Shown here one piece after another: positions 8,615 to 18,275 of a stretch of 64,000 bases of DNA. The stretch is from Sulfurimonas sp. UBA2011 (GTDB lineage: Bacteria > Campylobacterota > Campylobacteria > Campylobacterales > Sulfurimonadaceae): contig DDCH01000010.1 in the NCBI GenBank assembly GCA_002335055.1, positions 1 to 64,000 on the forward strand, written 5' to 3'. Position 1 is the stretch's first letter. The number at the start of each line of letters is the position of its first letter. The notes under the pieces were generated by a model. It searched no databases. It saw only the letters and a list, made by a program, of their open reading frames with translations, and was not told the DNA's origin. Both the position numbers and the translations under genes were made by a program.

Positions 8615-9255
8615 TATATCTGTAAACTCTCTATAGCAGCTTTACGATTTTCATTTTTAAAGACATAAGATCCTGCAACAACAACATCAACACCAGCCTC
8701 TTTAAGTGCATGAATATTTTTATCATTCACACCACCATCTACTTCTATTAGACAATTTGGATTGAGTTTATTTCTCATTAGATTTAAACGCGATGCTTTT
8801 TCTATAACAGAGTCAATAAAACTCTGTCCTCCAAAACCAGGATTTACACTCATAAGTAAAACCATATCAAGATCTTTTAATAAGAACTCTATACTCTCAG
8901 GTGGTGTATGAGGGTTTAAAACGATAGCGGGTTTAATACCAAGACTACGAATTTTTTGGATAAGACGATGTGGATGTTTTTCCTCTTCTATATGAAAAGA
9001 GATATATTCAGGTTTAAGTGGTGCAAAAAGTTCTACAAAAAATGTATTGTTCTCAACCATGAGGTGAATATCTAGTGGTTTTGTAGCGCATTTAGCTACA
9101 CTAGAGACAACTACAGGCCCAATTGTAAGGTTTGGTACAAAATGTCCATCCATTACATCTACATGAACAAAGTCACAGCCTGCATTACATATCTCTTCTA
9201 TATCGCGTTGTAAATTTCCAAAATCTGCGGAGAGAATACTTGGGGCTACTTTCAT
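8614..9255 (-). CDS. rpe: ribulose-phosphate 3-epimerase
   Basis: Interconverts ribulose 5-phosphate and xylulose 5-phosphate in the pentose phosphate and Calvin cycles. The 213-residue barrel shows the start VAPSILSADFGNL, the metal-binding HVDVMDGHFVPN, DIHLMVE, MSVNPGFGGQSF and EVDGGVNDKN with the second catalytic Asp. It is first in the leftward rpe-trpF-exonuclease operon. The ATG is preceded by AAGGAAT six bases upstream. Confidence 0.95.
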   Translation of the reverse strand: MKVAPSILSADFGNLQRDIEEICNAGCDFVHVDVMDGHFVPNLTIGPVVVSSVAKCATKPLDIHLMVENNTFFVELFAPLKPEYISFHIEEEKHPHRLIQKIRSLGIKPAIVLNPHTPPESIEFLLKDLDMVLLMSVNPGFGGQSFIDSVIEKASRLNLMRNKLNPNCLIEVDGGVNDKNIHALKEAGVDVVVAGSYVFKNENRKAAIESLQI

Positions 9256-9304
9256 TGTAAATTCCTTTAGGGTTATTGGTGTAATTATAGATAAAAGTAG
9301 CTTT

Positions 9305-9776
9305 TTATCTTGTTAAGAAGAAGCTGAACTTATCATTGTTAAAGCATAAGTCAACTTGAACCCCTTTTTTATCCTGGACTATTTCAAGTAGGGAGTCTAT
9401 ATTCACACTGATCTTCTCATCTGCTAAAAGAGTTTTTACTTTTCCACTAACATTTGCGGCACTACTTGAACTTAACTCTTCAAGTAGTTCTCTGTTTTGT
9501 AAGATCTCGTCCATTTGATGAAAAAACATAATTCCTGAGTCCTCAAGTGTTGCTTTAAAATCTTTTGCCAATTGATAAATAAATCGGCTTGTAAGTTGTA
9601 AAAGACAATACGGTTAAGTTTAAATAGTACCCATTTTGAAGATAAGAGCTCAATGCTTTATCCTCTTTTGTAGTATTTGCAGCTTTTACTAAGTCACTTG
9701 CATTTAAGTGTAATAGAGTTTCTTGGAGTGCTTAAGATGCTGGAAGAATCTTTTGAATAAAACTATCTATAGTGTC
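9305..9776 (-). pseudogene. decayed unknown gene; 88-residue intact 3' part
   Basis: An open frame at 9305-9571 would give 88 residues starting MAKDFKATLEDSG, but its ATG lacks a ribosome site and the reading continues upstream in the same frame as LTSRFIYQL before a stop. Just upstream, a different frame (about 9776-9605) reads like protein, with DTIDSFIQKILPAS, a TAA stop, then ALQETLLHLNASDLVKAAN. Both stretches look like parts of one helical protein of about 150 residues broken by a stop and a frameshift. I do not recognise the family. Alternatively the 88-residue part is a real small gene. Confidence 0.5.
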
Positions 9777-9885
9777 TTTTGTAATTATAATCGTATAATT
9801 TATGTTAATGTATACTATTTTAGCTACAATTGTATAAAAGTTATCTAAAACTAGTAAATAGATAATAAGTTGATATTGGCTTAAG

Positions 9886-9913
9886 TTGAAGTTTTGCTTT
9901 GATTAGGTACAAT
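9886..9913 (+). promoter_or_regulatory. probable rpmB promoter
   Basis: TTGAAG (9886-9891), a 16-base gap and TACAAT (9908-9913) stand 35 bases upstream of rpmB in a T-rich region. The match to sigma-70 consensus is fair. It also marks where the leftward decayed gene must end or begin. Confidence 0.45.
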
Positions 9914-9947
9914 TCGCAACTTTAAAATATCATTCAAGGACTCCATC

Positions 9948-10136
9948 ATGGCAAGAAAATGTGCTATTAGCGGCAAAGGCCCTATGAGTGGGAACAATGT
10001 TTCTCACGCAAAAAACAGAACAAAGCGTCGTTTTTTATTAAACTTAAGAACAGTTCGTATCACTTTAGAAGATGGTACTACAAAAAAGATTAAGATCTCT
10101 GCAAGAGAACTTCGTACACTTAAGAAAAATTCGTAA
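9948..10136 (+). CDS. rpmB: 50S ribosomal protein L28
   Basis: Basic 62-residue protein of the large ribosomal subunit. It has the family start ARKCAISGKGPMSGNNVSHA followed by KTRRRF-like and LRTVRI segments typical of L28, and the family's normal length. AAGGA stands nine bases before the ATG. It is followed 16 bases later by the K+ channel gene. Confidence 0.96.
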   Translation: MARKCAISGKGPMSGNNVSHAKNRTKRRFLLNLRTVRITLEDGTTKKIKISARELRTLKKNS

Positions 10137-10152
10137 GTAGTAGGAAAAAATT

Positions 10153-11283
10153 ATGAATCTTTTAGTAAGGATTCGTAAGTTCCTTAATTGGGAGATTACT
10201 CCCAAACCTGAGCCTAGACTTCTCCCTGAAGTTTATCCCCATCTAAAACCTTTTCGTTTACCTCTAATTTTAACTGTATTTGTTATGCTCATCGGAACTA
10301 TTGGTTATGTAATTATAGAAGATTTTCCAATTTTTGATGCTATTTATCAGACTGCAATAACTTTTACCACTGTTGGTTTTGGAGAGGTTCATGAACTCTC
10401 AAATGTTGGAAAAATATTTACGATTAATTTAATAATAGCGGGTTTTGCAGTATTTTCTAGTGCAATAGGTATTTTAGTTTCGGAACTAAATAAGGGTAAA
10501 ATAGTTGCAATATTAAAGGAAAGAAAAATGTTATACAAAATTGTTAGACTTAAAAAGCACTTTGTTATTTGTCACCACAATGCTTATACTATTGAAGTAA
10601 CTAATAAACTTCGTAAAAATCATATTCCTTTTATTGTGATAGACCCTCGTCCCGAAATACATGAGTGGGCAGTTGAATATAAGTACCCAAACCACTTACA
10701 AGCAGAACCTCATGCTGAGCTTGCAATGTTAAAAGCAAACCTCTCATCTGCAAAAGGTTTGATAGCACTTTCTAGTTCTATCTCAGATAATATTGCACTT
10801 ATTGCATCAGTAAGACTTTTTGAAAAAGAGCATTTTCTTCCTCGTCCATATTATATAATCTCATCTGCTGAGAGTACTGGTGATGTTGAAAAGCTCAAAA
10901 AACTTGGTGCAGATACAGTTGTGAGCCCAACCAAACTTACAGCACAACGTGTAAGTGCAATGGCTGCTCGTCCTGATATGGAGAACTTACTTGAAGAGTT
11001 TCTTTATAAAAGTGATAATCCTTTAGACATGCAAGAGATAGTTGTTCCAAAGTTTTCATGGGCAGTGCTGAAAAAACTAAAAGAGACTCGAATTAGAGAA
11101 ATGACTAACACATCTGTTGTTGGAATTACGAAAAAAGATGGTAAGTTTATAAGTATGCCAAAAGGTGATGTCCTTGTAACAAGTGAGTGTAAACTCCTTG
11201 TTATTGGTACTCAAAAAGGTATCGCAACAACTAAGGGTTTAGTGAGACAAAGAATTAAACCAAAGGAACTCAAATTTGTATAA
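10153..11283 (+). CDS. two-helix potassium channel with RCK domain
   Basis: Predicted K+ channel of the inner membrane. The protein has a membrane helix at about residues 36-54, a pore loop with the selectivity filter TTVGFGE (72-78), a second helix at about 88-110 and a cytoplasmic RCK region from about residue 135. The filter is a variant of TVGYGD. The Rossmann start of the RCK reads HFVICHHNAY where most relatives have a glycine-rich GxGxxG, so NAD binding is doubtful. The overall build resembles the Helicobacter channel HpKchA. It overlaps argJ by eight bases. Confidence 0.88.
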   Translation: MNLLVRIRKFLNWEITPKPEPRLLPEVYPHLKPFRLPLILTVFVMLIGTIGYVIIEDFPIFDAIYQTAITFTTVGFGEVHELSNVGKIFTINLIIAGFAVFSSAIGILVSELNKGKIVAILKERKMLYKIVRLKKHFVICHHNAYTIEVTNKLRKNHIPFIVIDPRPEIHEWAVEYKYPNHLQAEPHAELAMLKANLSSAKGLIALSSSISDNIALIASVRLFEKEHFLPRPYYIISSAESTGDVEKLKKLGADTVVSPTKLTAQRVSAMAARPDMENLLEEFLYKSDNPLDMQEIVVPKFSWAVLKKLKETRIREMTNTSVVGITKKDGKFISMPKGDVLVTSECKLLVIGTQKGIATTKGLVRQRIKPKELKFV

Positions 11284-12454
11284 ACTCATTGAACTTCAAA
11301 CTGGTGTTTGTAGTGCCCAAGGTTTTTTTGCTGATGGTATTAGTGCAGGCTTAAAGTCGAATAATGCTGAAGACATGGCATTTATTTATTCTCAAATAGA
11401 ATGTGAAGTTGCTTCAGTTTTTACAACAAACAAGATGACAGCAGCCCCTATTAGACACTTTAGAGCGAAGGGTGAGTTTAAGACTAACTTTATTCTTATT
11501 AATGCTAAAAATGCAAATGCAATGACAGGAAAAGTTGGTATAGAGGATATAGATACTATCCTCACTACACTTCCAAAAGTAGTAATAAACCCTGTTATGA
11601 GCTCAACTGGTGTCATTGGTGTACGTTTACCACAAGAAAAAATCATTAAAGGTGCTAAACTCTTTGACCTTACAAAAAAAGAGCCAAATGCAGCAGCTAA
11701 AGCGATAATGACAACAGATAGTTTTTCAAAACAAAAAGCTTTTAAAGTTGAACTAGAAGATGGTTCTACTTTTAGTATAGGAGCAATGGCTAAGGGGGCA
11801 GGCATGATAAATCCTGCTATGGCCACTATGCTCTGTTTCATTACAACTGATGCAGATGTGAGTAAAGTAGAGATGCAAGAGATTCTAGATGAAGTAACTA
11901 TCACTACATTTAATGCAGCAAGTGTAGATGGTGATACATCTACAAATGACACGGTTATGCTTTTAAGCAACAAGGTTTCCGGGGCATATAATAGAGATGG
12001 GTTTAAAGAAGCACTTACAAAAATCATGCTCTTTTTAGCTCGTGAAATGGTTAGGGATGGAGAAGGGGCTACAAAACTTGTGACCTATAAAGTTACAGGG
12101 GCCACAAACGATGCAGATGCTGAAGTAGTCGCTAAAGCACTCTCAAACTCACTACTTGTAAAAACAGCTTTATATGGAGAAGATCCTAACTGGGGTCGTA
12201 TAGCATCAACAGTTGGTGCTAGTGGAGTAGAGGCGAACGAAGAGACTCTTAGTATCTCTTTTAACTCTTTGTGTGTTTATGATACTGGCAAGCTACTTTT
12301 TGATGAGACAATGGAAGTTGAAGCTTCAAAAATTATGAAGTTAGATACTTTTAGTATCTCTTGTGATTTAGGTTTAGGTGAGGGTAAGTTCACATCTTTT
12401 GGATGTGACTTAGGATATGAATATGTTAAAATAAACGCGGATTATAGAACATAA
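11276..12454 (+). CDS. argJ: glutamate N-acetyltransferase / amino-acid N-acetyltransferase
   Basis: Recycles the acetyl group from N-acetylornithine to glutamate in arginine synthesis, and may also start the cycle. The 392-residue precursor carries the self-cleavage site in GAGMINPAMATMLCF (nucleophile Thr after Ala), plus KGAGM and DPNWGRI. The TTG start at 11276 overlaps the channel gene; AAGGA stands about nine bases upstream and the next residues match the family start with ETGV-like LQTGVCSAQGF. It is separated from argC by 43 kb. Confidence 0.94.
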   Translation: MYKLIELQTGVCSAQGFFADGISAGLKSNNAEDMAFIYSQIECEVASVFTTNKMTAAPIRHFRAKGEFKTNFILINAKNANAMTGKVGIEDIDTILTTLPKVVINPVMSSTGVIGVRLPQEKIIKGAKLFDLTKKEPNAAAKAIMTTDSFSKQKAFKVELEDGSTFSIGAMAKGAGMINPAMATMLCFITTDADVSKVEMQEILDEVTITTFNAASVDGDTSTNDTVMLLSNKVSGAYNRDGFKEALTKIMLFLAREMVRDGEGATKLVTYKVTGATNDADAEVVAKALSNSLLVKTALYGEDPNWGRIASTVGASGVEANEETLSISFNSLCVYDTGKLLFDETMEVEASKIMKLDTFSISCDLGLGEGKFTSFGCDLGYEYVKINADYRT

Positions 12455-12506
12455 TTAAATTAGTAGAGAATAATTTTCCTCTCAGACACAAAAGCTAAAA
12501 TTTTTA

Positions 12507-13034
12507 TTAATCCATATACTCATTTTTAAAACTAACATATCTTTTGGCACCGGCATAAAGTTCAGCTACTTCTTTCTCAGTTAACTCTCTTATAACTTTA
12601 GCAGGGCTTCCCATGATGAGTGAACGAGGAGGAAATACTTTGCCTTTTGTTACAAGTGAAGATGCACCAACTATAGACTCTTTACCAATAACAGCATTAT
12701 CAAGTATAGTAGCACTCATACCGATAAGACAAGCATCTTCTATAGTACAACCATGAAGCATAACTCTATGACCGATGGTCACATCACTTCCTATGATAGT
12801 TGGACTACCATCACTTCTATCTTCTTTTTTATGGTGCGTAATATGTACCATACTTACATCTTGGATACTCGTTCTATCTCCAATAGTGATATAGTGAACA
12901 TCTCCACGAACAACTGTCCCAAACCATATTGAGCAGTCCTCTCCAATAGTTACATCCCCGATAACATCAGCTGAAGGTGCTATCCAAGTGTCTTTTCCAA
13001 TTTTTGGAGTGAAGTTTTTAAACTTATGTATCAT
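12507..13034 (-). CDS. gamma-carbonic-anhydrase-like hexapeptide protein
   Basis: A 175-residue left-handed beta-helix protein of the YrdA/PaaY/CaiE group. Hexapeptide repeats run from about residue 16 to 150 (DVIGDVTIGEDCSIW and following). Three likely metal-binding His occur in MVHITHHK and IGHRVMLHGC. The C-terminal helix contains KVIRELTEKE. Carbonic anhydrase activity is plausible but not shown for most members. It begins four bases after the ppk stop on the same strand, so it is probably co-transcribed with ppk. Confidence 0.85.
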   Translation of the reverse strand: MIHKFKNFTPKIGKDTWIAPSADVIGDVTIGEDCSIWFGTVVRGDVHYITIGDRTSIQDVSMVHITHHKKEDRSDGSPTIIGSDVTIGHRVMLHGCTIEDACLIGMSATILDNAVIGKESIVGASSLVTKGKVFPPRSLIMGSPAKVIRELTEKEVAELYAGAKRYVSFKNEYMD

Positions 13035-13037
13035 TAT

Positions 13038-15140
13038 TTATTCCTTGATATCTGTAAAAATTAAAGTAGCTAAATTCGCTGTATAACTAGTAGATTCTTT
13101 TTTGCTTGCTTTTACAATAGTGTTAACATACTCTTCCATATGTCTGTGATTATGAACTATATTTTCTTCTTCATTTTTTACTTTTATGTACGAACCATCA
13201 CTTTGAAGTTCATGCGAGAGTGCATTATCAGCACACTGAAGTTGTAATATTTGCAGTATTTTATTCTTCGCTGTTTCATCTTTTATGGCCGTTAGAAGTT
13301 CAATACGACGAACTAAGTTCCTTGGCATCCAATCTGCACTAGAGATATAAACAGCTGATGCATCATTTTTAAAGTAAAAAGTTCTAGGGTGCTCAAGATA
13401 TTTTCCTAGAATAGAAATAACACGAATATTTTCACTCACACCTTCAATTCCTGGTTTTAAACAACAAATGCCACGAACAATTAGGTCTATTTTTACACCT
13501 GCTTGACTCGCTTTATATAAGGCACGAATTACATCTTCATCAACTAAAGAATTGATTTTTGCGATGATTTGACCATTTTCACCCTGTCTAGTCTCATTAT
13601 GAATAAGTGAGAGAATTTTTGGTTTTATCTGAGATGGTGCCATATAAAGTTCGTTAAGTTTCCCTTTTTTACTAAAACCAGTTAAAAAGTGGAAAAATCG
13701 AGTAAGGTCATTGGTAATCTCATCCTTACTTGTCATGTAAGACATATCTGTATAAATTTTTGCAGTTGAAGGGTTATAGTTTCCTGTACCCAAGTGTGCA
13801 TACTGTTTCAGTTTCCCATTTTTTCTACGAGTAACTAAAGTTGCCTTGGCATGAACTTTAAAACCCTTTATTCCGTAAATAACATGAGCACCTGATTTTT
13901 CAAGTGCTTTTGCCCAGATAAGGTTGTTCTCTTCATCAAACCTTGCTTTGAGTTCAACCATTACTGTTACTTGTTTACCACTTTCACTTGCATTCATTAG
14001 TGCTTGAACAATAGGAGAATTTGTACCTGAACGGTAGAGTGTCATTTTGATAGAAACAACATCAGGGTCCTTACTCGCAAATTGAATAAACTTTACAACA
14101 GGATCAAAACTTTCATAAGGATGGTACATTAGTACATCTTGTTTCTCTAAAGTTTTAAAGATACTTTCGTTTGAGTCAAAAGGTGGTAATATCTTTGGTT
14201 TAAAAGGTGCTGCTAGTAAATGAGCAAAGTTTTTATTTGCTACTATCTGCCAAAGACTAGAGAGATTTAAATAAGTATGAAATTTGTAAATATCATCCTT
14301 ATAAACATTTGTATGACGGTTAAAGAAGTTGATGATTTCATCATCTGCATTTGAACCAACTTCAAGACGTACCATCTCACCTTTACGGCGAAGTTTTAGA
14401 CCCTCTTCAAGGATTTCCATAAAGTCATCTGCTTCTTCTTCTTCTATGGCAATATCTGCGTTTCTTGTAACTCTAAATGCAGCATATTTTAAAAGTGTGA
14501 AACCAGGAAACAGGTCCTCAACATGCTGTGCAACTAAAGACTCAATAGGAATATAGGTGCCATTTTCAAGTTCAACAAATCTCTCTAAAACACGAGGAAC
14601 ACGGATAAGACCAAAACGTTCGACTGATTCATCATCTAGGTCTTGTAGTTTTACGATGAGACCAAAACTTAAATTATTTAAGTGAGGGAAAGGGTGGGTT
14701 GCATCAATGGCAATAGGGATAATTACGGGGTAGATATTCTCATTAAAAAATTGGTTGAGTTTATGTTTATCTTGAGTACTTACTTCATCATAGCTTTTTA
14801 CAGATACTCCCTCATCCTCAAGTTTTTTAAGTATAGAGGTTCGACAGTGTTCAACTACTTGTTGTTCTTGATGCAGGTATGAACGGATTTCACGAAGTTG
14901 TTGCAGAGGTGTCAGTTTATCAGCACCTGAGACTATGATACCTGCGGCAAAAAGTTTTTTTAAACCGGCCACACGAATCATATAAAACTCATCTAGATTT
15001 GTTCCATAAATAGCTAAAAATTTTAAGCGTTCTAGAAGAGGAAGAGATTCGTCTTGTGCTTGTTTTAAAACACGAGTATTAAACTGTAACCACGAAAGTT
15101 CACGGTTATTATAAAGATTTGGATTTTTAAGATTTAACAT
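13038..15140 (-). CDS. ppk: polyphosphate kinase 1
   Basis: Makes inorganic polyphosphate from ATP, at the membrane. The 700-residue length is standard for PPK1. The N-terminus NRELSWLQFNTRVL, the segment LYRSGTNSPIV, the autophosphorylated His in KGFKVHAKATLV and the HLGTGNYNP motif are all present, followed by the second phospholipase-D-like half with YISSADWMPRNL. It is divergent from the SLBB export gene and continues into the hexapeptide protein gene. Confidence 0.96.
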   Translation of the reverse strand: MLNLKNPNLYNNRELSWLQFNTRVLKQAQDESLPLLERLKFLAIYGTNLDEFYMIRVAGLKKLFAAGIIVSGADKLTPLQQLREIRSYLHQEQQVVEHCRTSILKKLEDEGVSVKSYDEVSTQDKHKLNQFFNENIYPVIIPIAIDATHPFPHLNNLSFGLIVKLQDLDDESVERFGLIRVPRVLERFVELENGTYIPIESLVAQHVEDLFPGFTLLKYAAFRVTRNADIAIEEEEADDFMEILEEGLKLRRKGEMVRLEVGSNADDEIINFFNRHTNVYKDDIYKFHTYLNLSSLWQIVANKNFAHLLAAPFKPKILPPFDSNESIFKTLEKQDVLMYHPYESFDPVVKFIQFASKDPDVVSIKMTLYRSGTNSPIVQALMNASESGKQVTVMVELKARFDEENNLIWAKALEKSGAHVIYGIKGFKVHAKATLVTRRKNGKLKQYAHLGTGNYNPSTAKIYTDMSYMTSKDEITNDLTRFFHFLTGFSKKGKLNELYMAPSQIKPKILSLIHNETRQGENGQIIAKINSLVDEDVIRALYKASQAGVKIDLIVRGICCLKPGIEGVSENIRVISILGKYLEHPRTFYFKNDASAVYISSADWMPRNLVRRIELLTAIKDETAKNKILQILQLQCADNALSHELQSDGSYIKVKNEEENIVHNHRHMEEYVNTIVKASKKESTSYTANLATLIFTDIKE

Positions 15141-15245
15141 GAGAAAAAGACCTGTAAAGTGATTTGTTTAATGTATTATAGCGAAGTTTAACATTGCTAT
15201 AATATTTTTTTTAATATAATCAAAAAATTTTTATCAAGGACTTCT

Positions 15246-18200
15246 ATGCTTTTACGTTTTTTATTATCATCACTATTACTTTCCCTCTCTTTGTATAGTG
15301 CACCTAATATAGCGCAAATAAAAGCTGCAGTCATCCAGAATCCAGCACTTTTAGAAACACCACAGGCAAAAGCTATGATGCAGGAAAAAGGAGTGACTCT
15401 TAGCGAAGTGAAGCAAAAGCTTGCTGAAGATGCAAAGCCTAGTTCTGACACAGTATCTACAGAAGAGATTAACAACGATGTAAATACAACAGTTGAAGAG
15501 TCAACGAGCGAAGAAAAAGGAAGCTTGGACTACCAAAAAAATACTTTAGTAAAAAGAGTTGATCCATTCAGCTATAAAACGAATAAGGAAATCACAAAAG
15601 AGTTACAAAAAAAGCAACAGAGAACGAGAGTGTCAAATCTTAGCAGATACTCTAGGAGTTTTTATGCAAATAAAAACAAACTTGACTCCTCATCCTTGCC
15701 GACTCCCGATGACTATATAGTATCTACTGGAGATAGGATAGGTATTCATATTTATGGAGACAGAGATAAAAAGTATTCAGTGAGTGTTAAAAATGACGGG
15801 ACTATTGACTTAGAGTTTATTGGACCTATTAGTATTGGGGGCATGGAGTTTAAAGAAGTTAAAAAGAGTTTAACTCATCAGCTTAAGTCACATTTTAAAA
15901 TGAGTGAATTTCATATAAATCTTGATAAATACAGCACAATACAAGCAACATTAGTAGGAGATGTTAAATTTCCTGGTCTTTATAACTTATCATCATTTTC
16001 AACAGTAAAAGATTTGTTGATAGTTGCTCGAGGGGTTAAAAAAAGTGCATCAGTGAGAGAGATAATTGTCAAAAGAAACTCTAAAGTGATAGCAAAACTT
16101 GATTTTTATGATCTACTTTTTATAGGAAAAAACTTTGCTACTGTACTACTTAAACATGGAGATATAGTAGTGATCCAAAAAGCGAAAAAACTTGTAAGTA
16201 TCGATGGATATGTGAATAATGCAGCACTATTTGAGCTCAAGAGCAATGAAACACTTTTTAATCTTATCGCCTATGCAGGCGGAATGAAGCCAAATGCTTC
16301 TAAGGCAGAGATTAAAGTAGATAGATACAGTAATAATGAACAGCTAAAGACATTTAAAGTAAAGTACAAAGATAGTAAAAAATTTCAAATGAAAGATGGG
16401 GATAGGGTTTATATCTATCCTCTTGATTTTACGGCAAAAAATAGTATTAATGTTTATGGAAATGTTATTCGACCGGGAAGTTATAATTTAAATGCTAAAA
16501 AAACTTTAAATGAGTTCTTTAGAGTTTCGCTTAAAGATGGACTTCAAAAATTCTTTTTACCAAATACTTATTTAGAGTACGGTGTCATTCAAAAATACAA
16601 TAAAGATTTACAATATACAACAAGCTCTTTTAATTTAAAGAAGGTTATCAATGGTGAAGAGATTGTTAAAATAGATGCAAATGATAAGATTTATATATTT
16701 AGTTTCAGCGATATTTACTCAAATGCATACATTACAACAGTAGGTTCAATACTTATTAAGGGTGGAAAACTACAGTACTTTGCAGGAATGACAATAGAAG
16801 ATGCTGTGAATGCTTCAGGAATACAAGGTGTCTTAGATGATAAGGTTAGACTAACTACATATGCAACAGATGACTTTATGCCTCAAACCTCTTTTTACTC
16901 TTTAGAGAGAGAAGGTTCTACTCCGTTAAATCCTTATGATGAGTTAGAAGTGTATGATTATTACTCTACACATATTCTTGAGCCTGTAAGTATAAAAGGT
17001 GAAGTTGTAAAACCGACAAGGGTTTATTATGAAAGTAATATGACCGCGGCAGACCTGCTTAATGTTGCAGGTGGATTTAACAAAACAGCTTATACAAAAT
17101 CTCTAAGTATCTTACGTTATTATGTGGATGAAATGCAAACGAGACAGCAAAAAGTTTTAAACTATGATTTGGGGGAAGTAAGCCTAGAAGATATACTATT
17201 AGCACCCTATGATGAGGTAAAAATATCTAAAATACTTGGATGGGGTGCACAAAACTTTGATACACTATCTATAAGTGGAGAAGTGAATAATCCGGCTACA
17301 GTTAAGTATGGTAAAGGCATGACACTTGAAGATTTAGTTATTATGGCAGGTGGTTTTACTAAGCAGGCTTATAATCGTAAGATTGAACTTGTACGGTACC
17401 ATTTGGATGAAAACCAAACACGCCAAAGAACTATCTTAAAAATTGACATAAAAGATAAACTTTTAAGTGAAATAAAATTAAATGCTTATGATAAAGTTCA
17501 AATATTTAGAATTCCTAAATGGAATGAAAATAAAAGTGTAGTGCTTAGAGGTGAAGTTAAATTTCCTGGTGTATATCCAATTGCTAATGGTGAAAAACTT
17601 AGCAGTATAATACGAAGAGCAGGTGGTTTTACAGATGAAGCTTTTGTAAAGGGAACAGTGTTTACTAGAGAGAGTATCAAAAAACACCAAGTGGCTCAGT
17701 ACAATCAATCTTTAGCAAAGATAAATAGGGAACTAGCTATTTACAATGCAATGCCTGCAAATGCAAAACAGTCAGTCTCTAGCACATCAGCAGGTGCACT
17801 TGATGATGTACTTAAAAAAGCACAAAAATATGAACCCCTTGGACGAGTGAGTATTGAACTCAGTCTAGATTTAGATGCACTAGCAAATAGCGAATATAAT
17901 TTAGTTCTCAAACATAATGACACTATAACAATACCGGGAAAAATAGATACTGTGACTGTGTTTGGAGAGGTGTTTAATTCTAGTTCTTTTGTTTATGATA
18001 GTAATTTAGATGGAGATGATTATATAAAAATGGCAAGTGGAGTCTCTCGAAGTGCGGATGAGGGTAGTATTTATGTTATTCATCCTGATGGAACAAGTGA
18101 ACCTCTTAGTGCTGGCTGGTTTAGTGCAAGTGTAGATATTCAAGCTGGAGATACCATAGTTGTTCCTCTCTTTATTAAAGAGCTAAATACTTTAGATGTT

Positions 18201-18275
18201 TGGGATAGTGTGGCTAGAATCTTAACAAGTTTTGCAATAACGGCAGCAACAATGCAGACAATAGGAATATTTTAA
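15246..18275 (+). CDS. polysaccharide export protein with multiple SLBB domains
   Basis: Predicted periplasmic/outer-membrane exporter of the Wza/KpsD group. The 1009-residue protein starts with a signal peptide (about 1-18), then a charged linker, a poly-export domain (about 155-230, around DDYIVSTGDRIGIHIYGD) and a series of SLBB modules to about residue 960. Two adjacent modules are similar, each with a DExQTRQ segment followed by a SGEV or RGEV strand and a GGFT end, suggesting internal duplication. A hydrophobic stretch closes the C-terminus. It is coupled to the Wzz-like gene by TAATG. No glycosyltransferases or tyrosine kinase lie nearby, so the substrate is unknown. Confidence 0.9.
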   Translation: MLLRFLLSSLLLSLSLYSAPNIAQIKAAVIQNPALLETPQAKAMMQEKGVTLSEVKQKLAEDAKPSSDTVSTEEINNDVNTTVEESTSEEKGSLDYQKNTLVKRVDPFSYKTNKEITKELQKKQQRTRVSNLSRYSRSFYANKNKLDSSSLPTPDDYIVSTGDRIGIHIYGDRDKKYSVSVKNDGTIDLEFIGPISIGGMEFKEVKKSLTHQLKSHFKMSEFHINLDKYSTIQATLVGDVKFPGLYNLSSFSTVKDLLIVARGVKKSASVREIIVKRNSKVIAKLDFYDLLFIGKNFATVLLKHGDIVVIQKAKKLVSIDGYVNNAALFELKSNETLFNLIAYAGGMKPNASKAEIKVDRYSNNEQLKTFKVKYKDSKKFQMKDGDRVYIYPLDFTAKNSINVYGNVIRPGSYNLNAKKTLNEFFRVSLKDGLQKFFLPNTYLEYGVIQKYNKDLQYTTSSFNLKKVINGEEIVKIDANDKIYIFSFSDIYSNAYITTVGSILIKGGKLQYFAGMTIEDAVNASGIQGVLDDKVRLTTYATDDFMPQTSFYSLEREGSTPLNPYDELEVYDYYSTHILEPVSIKGEVVKPTRVYYESNMTAADLLNVAGGFNKTAYTKSLSILRYYVDEMQTRQQKVLNYDLGEVSLEDILLAPYDEVKISKILGWGAQNFDTLSISGEVNNPATVKYGKGMTLEDLVIMAGGFTKQAYNRKIELVRYHLDENQTRQRTILKIDIKDKLLSEIKLNAYDKVQIFRIPKWNENKSVVLRGEVKFPGVYPIANGEKLSSIIRRAGGFTDEAFVKGTVFTRESIKKHQVAQYNQSLAKINRELAIYNAMPANAKQSVSSTSAGALDDVLKKAQKYEPLGRVSIELSLDLDALANSEYNLVLKHNDTITIPGKIDTVTVFGEVFNSSSFVYDSNLDGDDYIKMASGVSRSADEGSIYVIHPDGTSEPLSAGWFSASVDIQAGDTIVVPLFIKELNTLDVWDSVARILTSFAITAATMQTIGIF

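Noticed and set aside
11392..12027. 211-codon minus-strand open frame opposite argJ
   Set aside because: It lies wholly within argJ, which has clear catalytic motifs on the other strand; its product has low-complexity hydrophobic Ser/Val/Ile make-up and no ribosome site.
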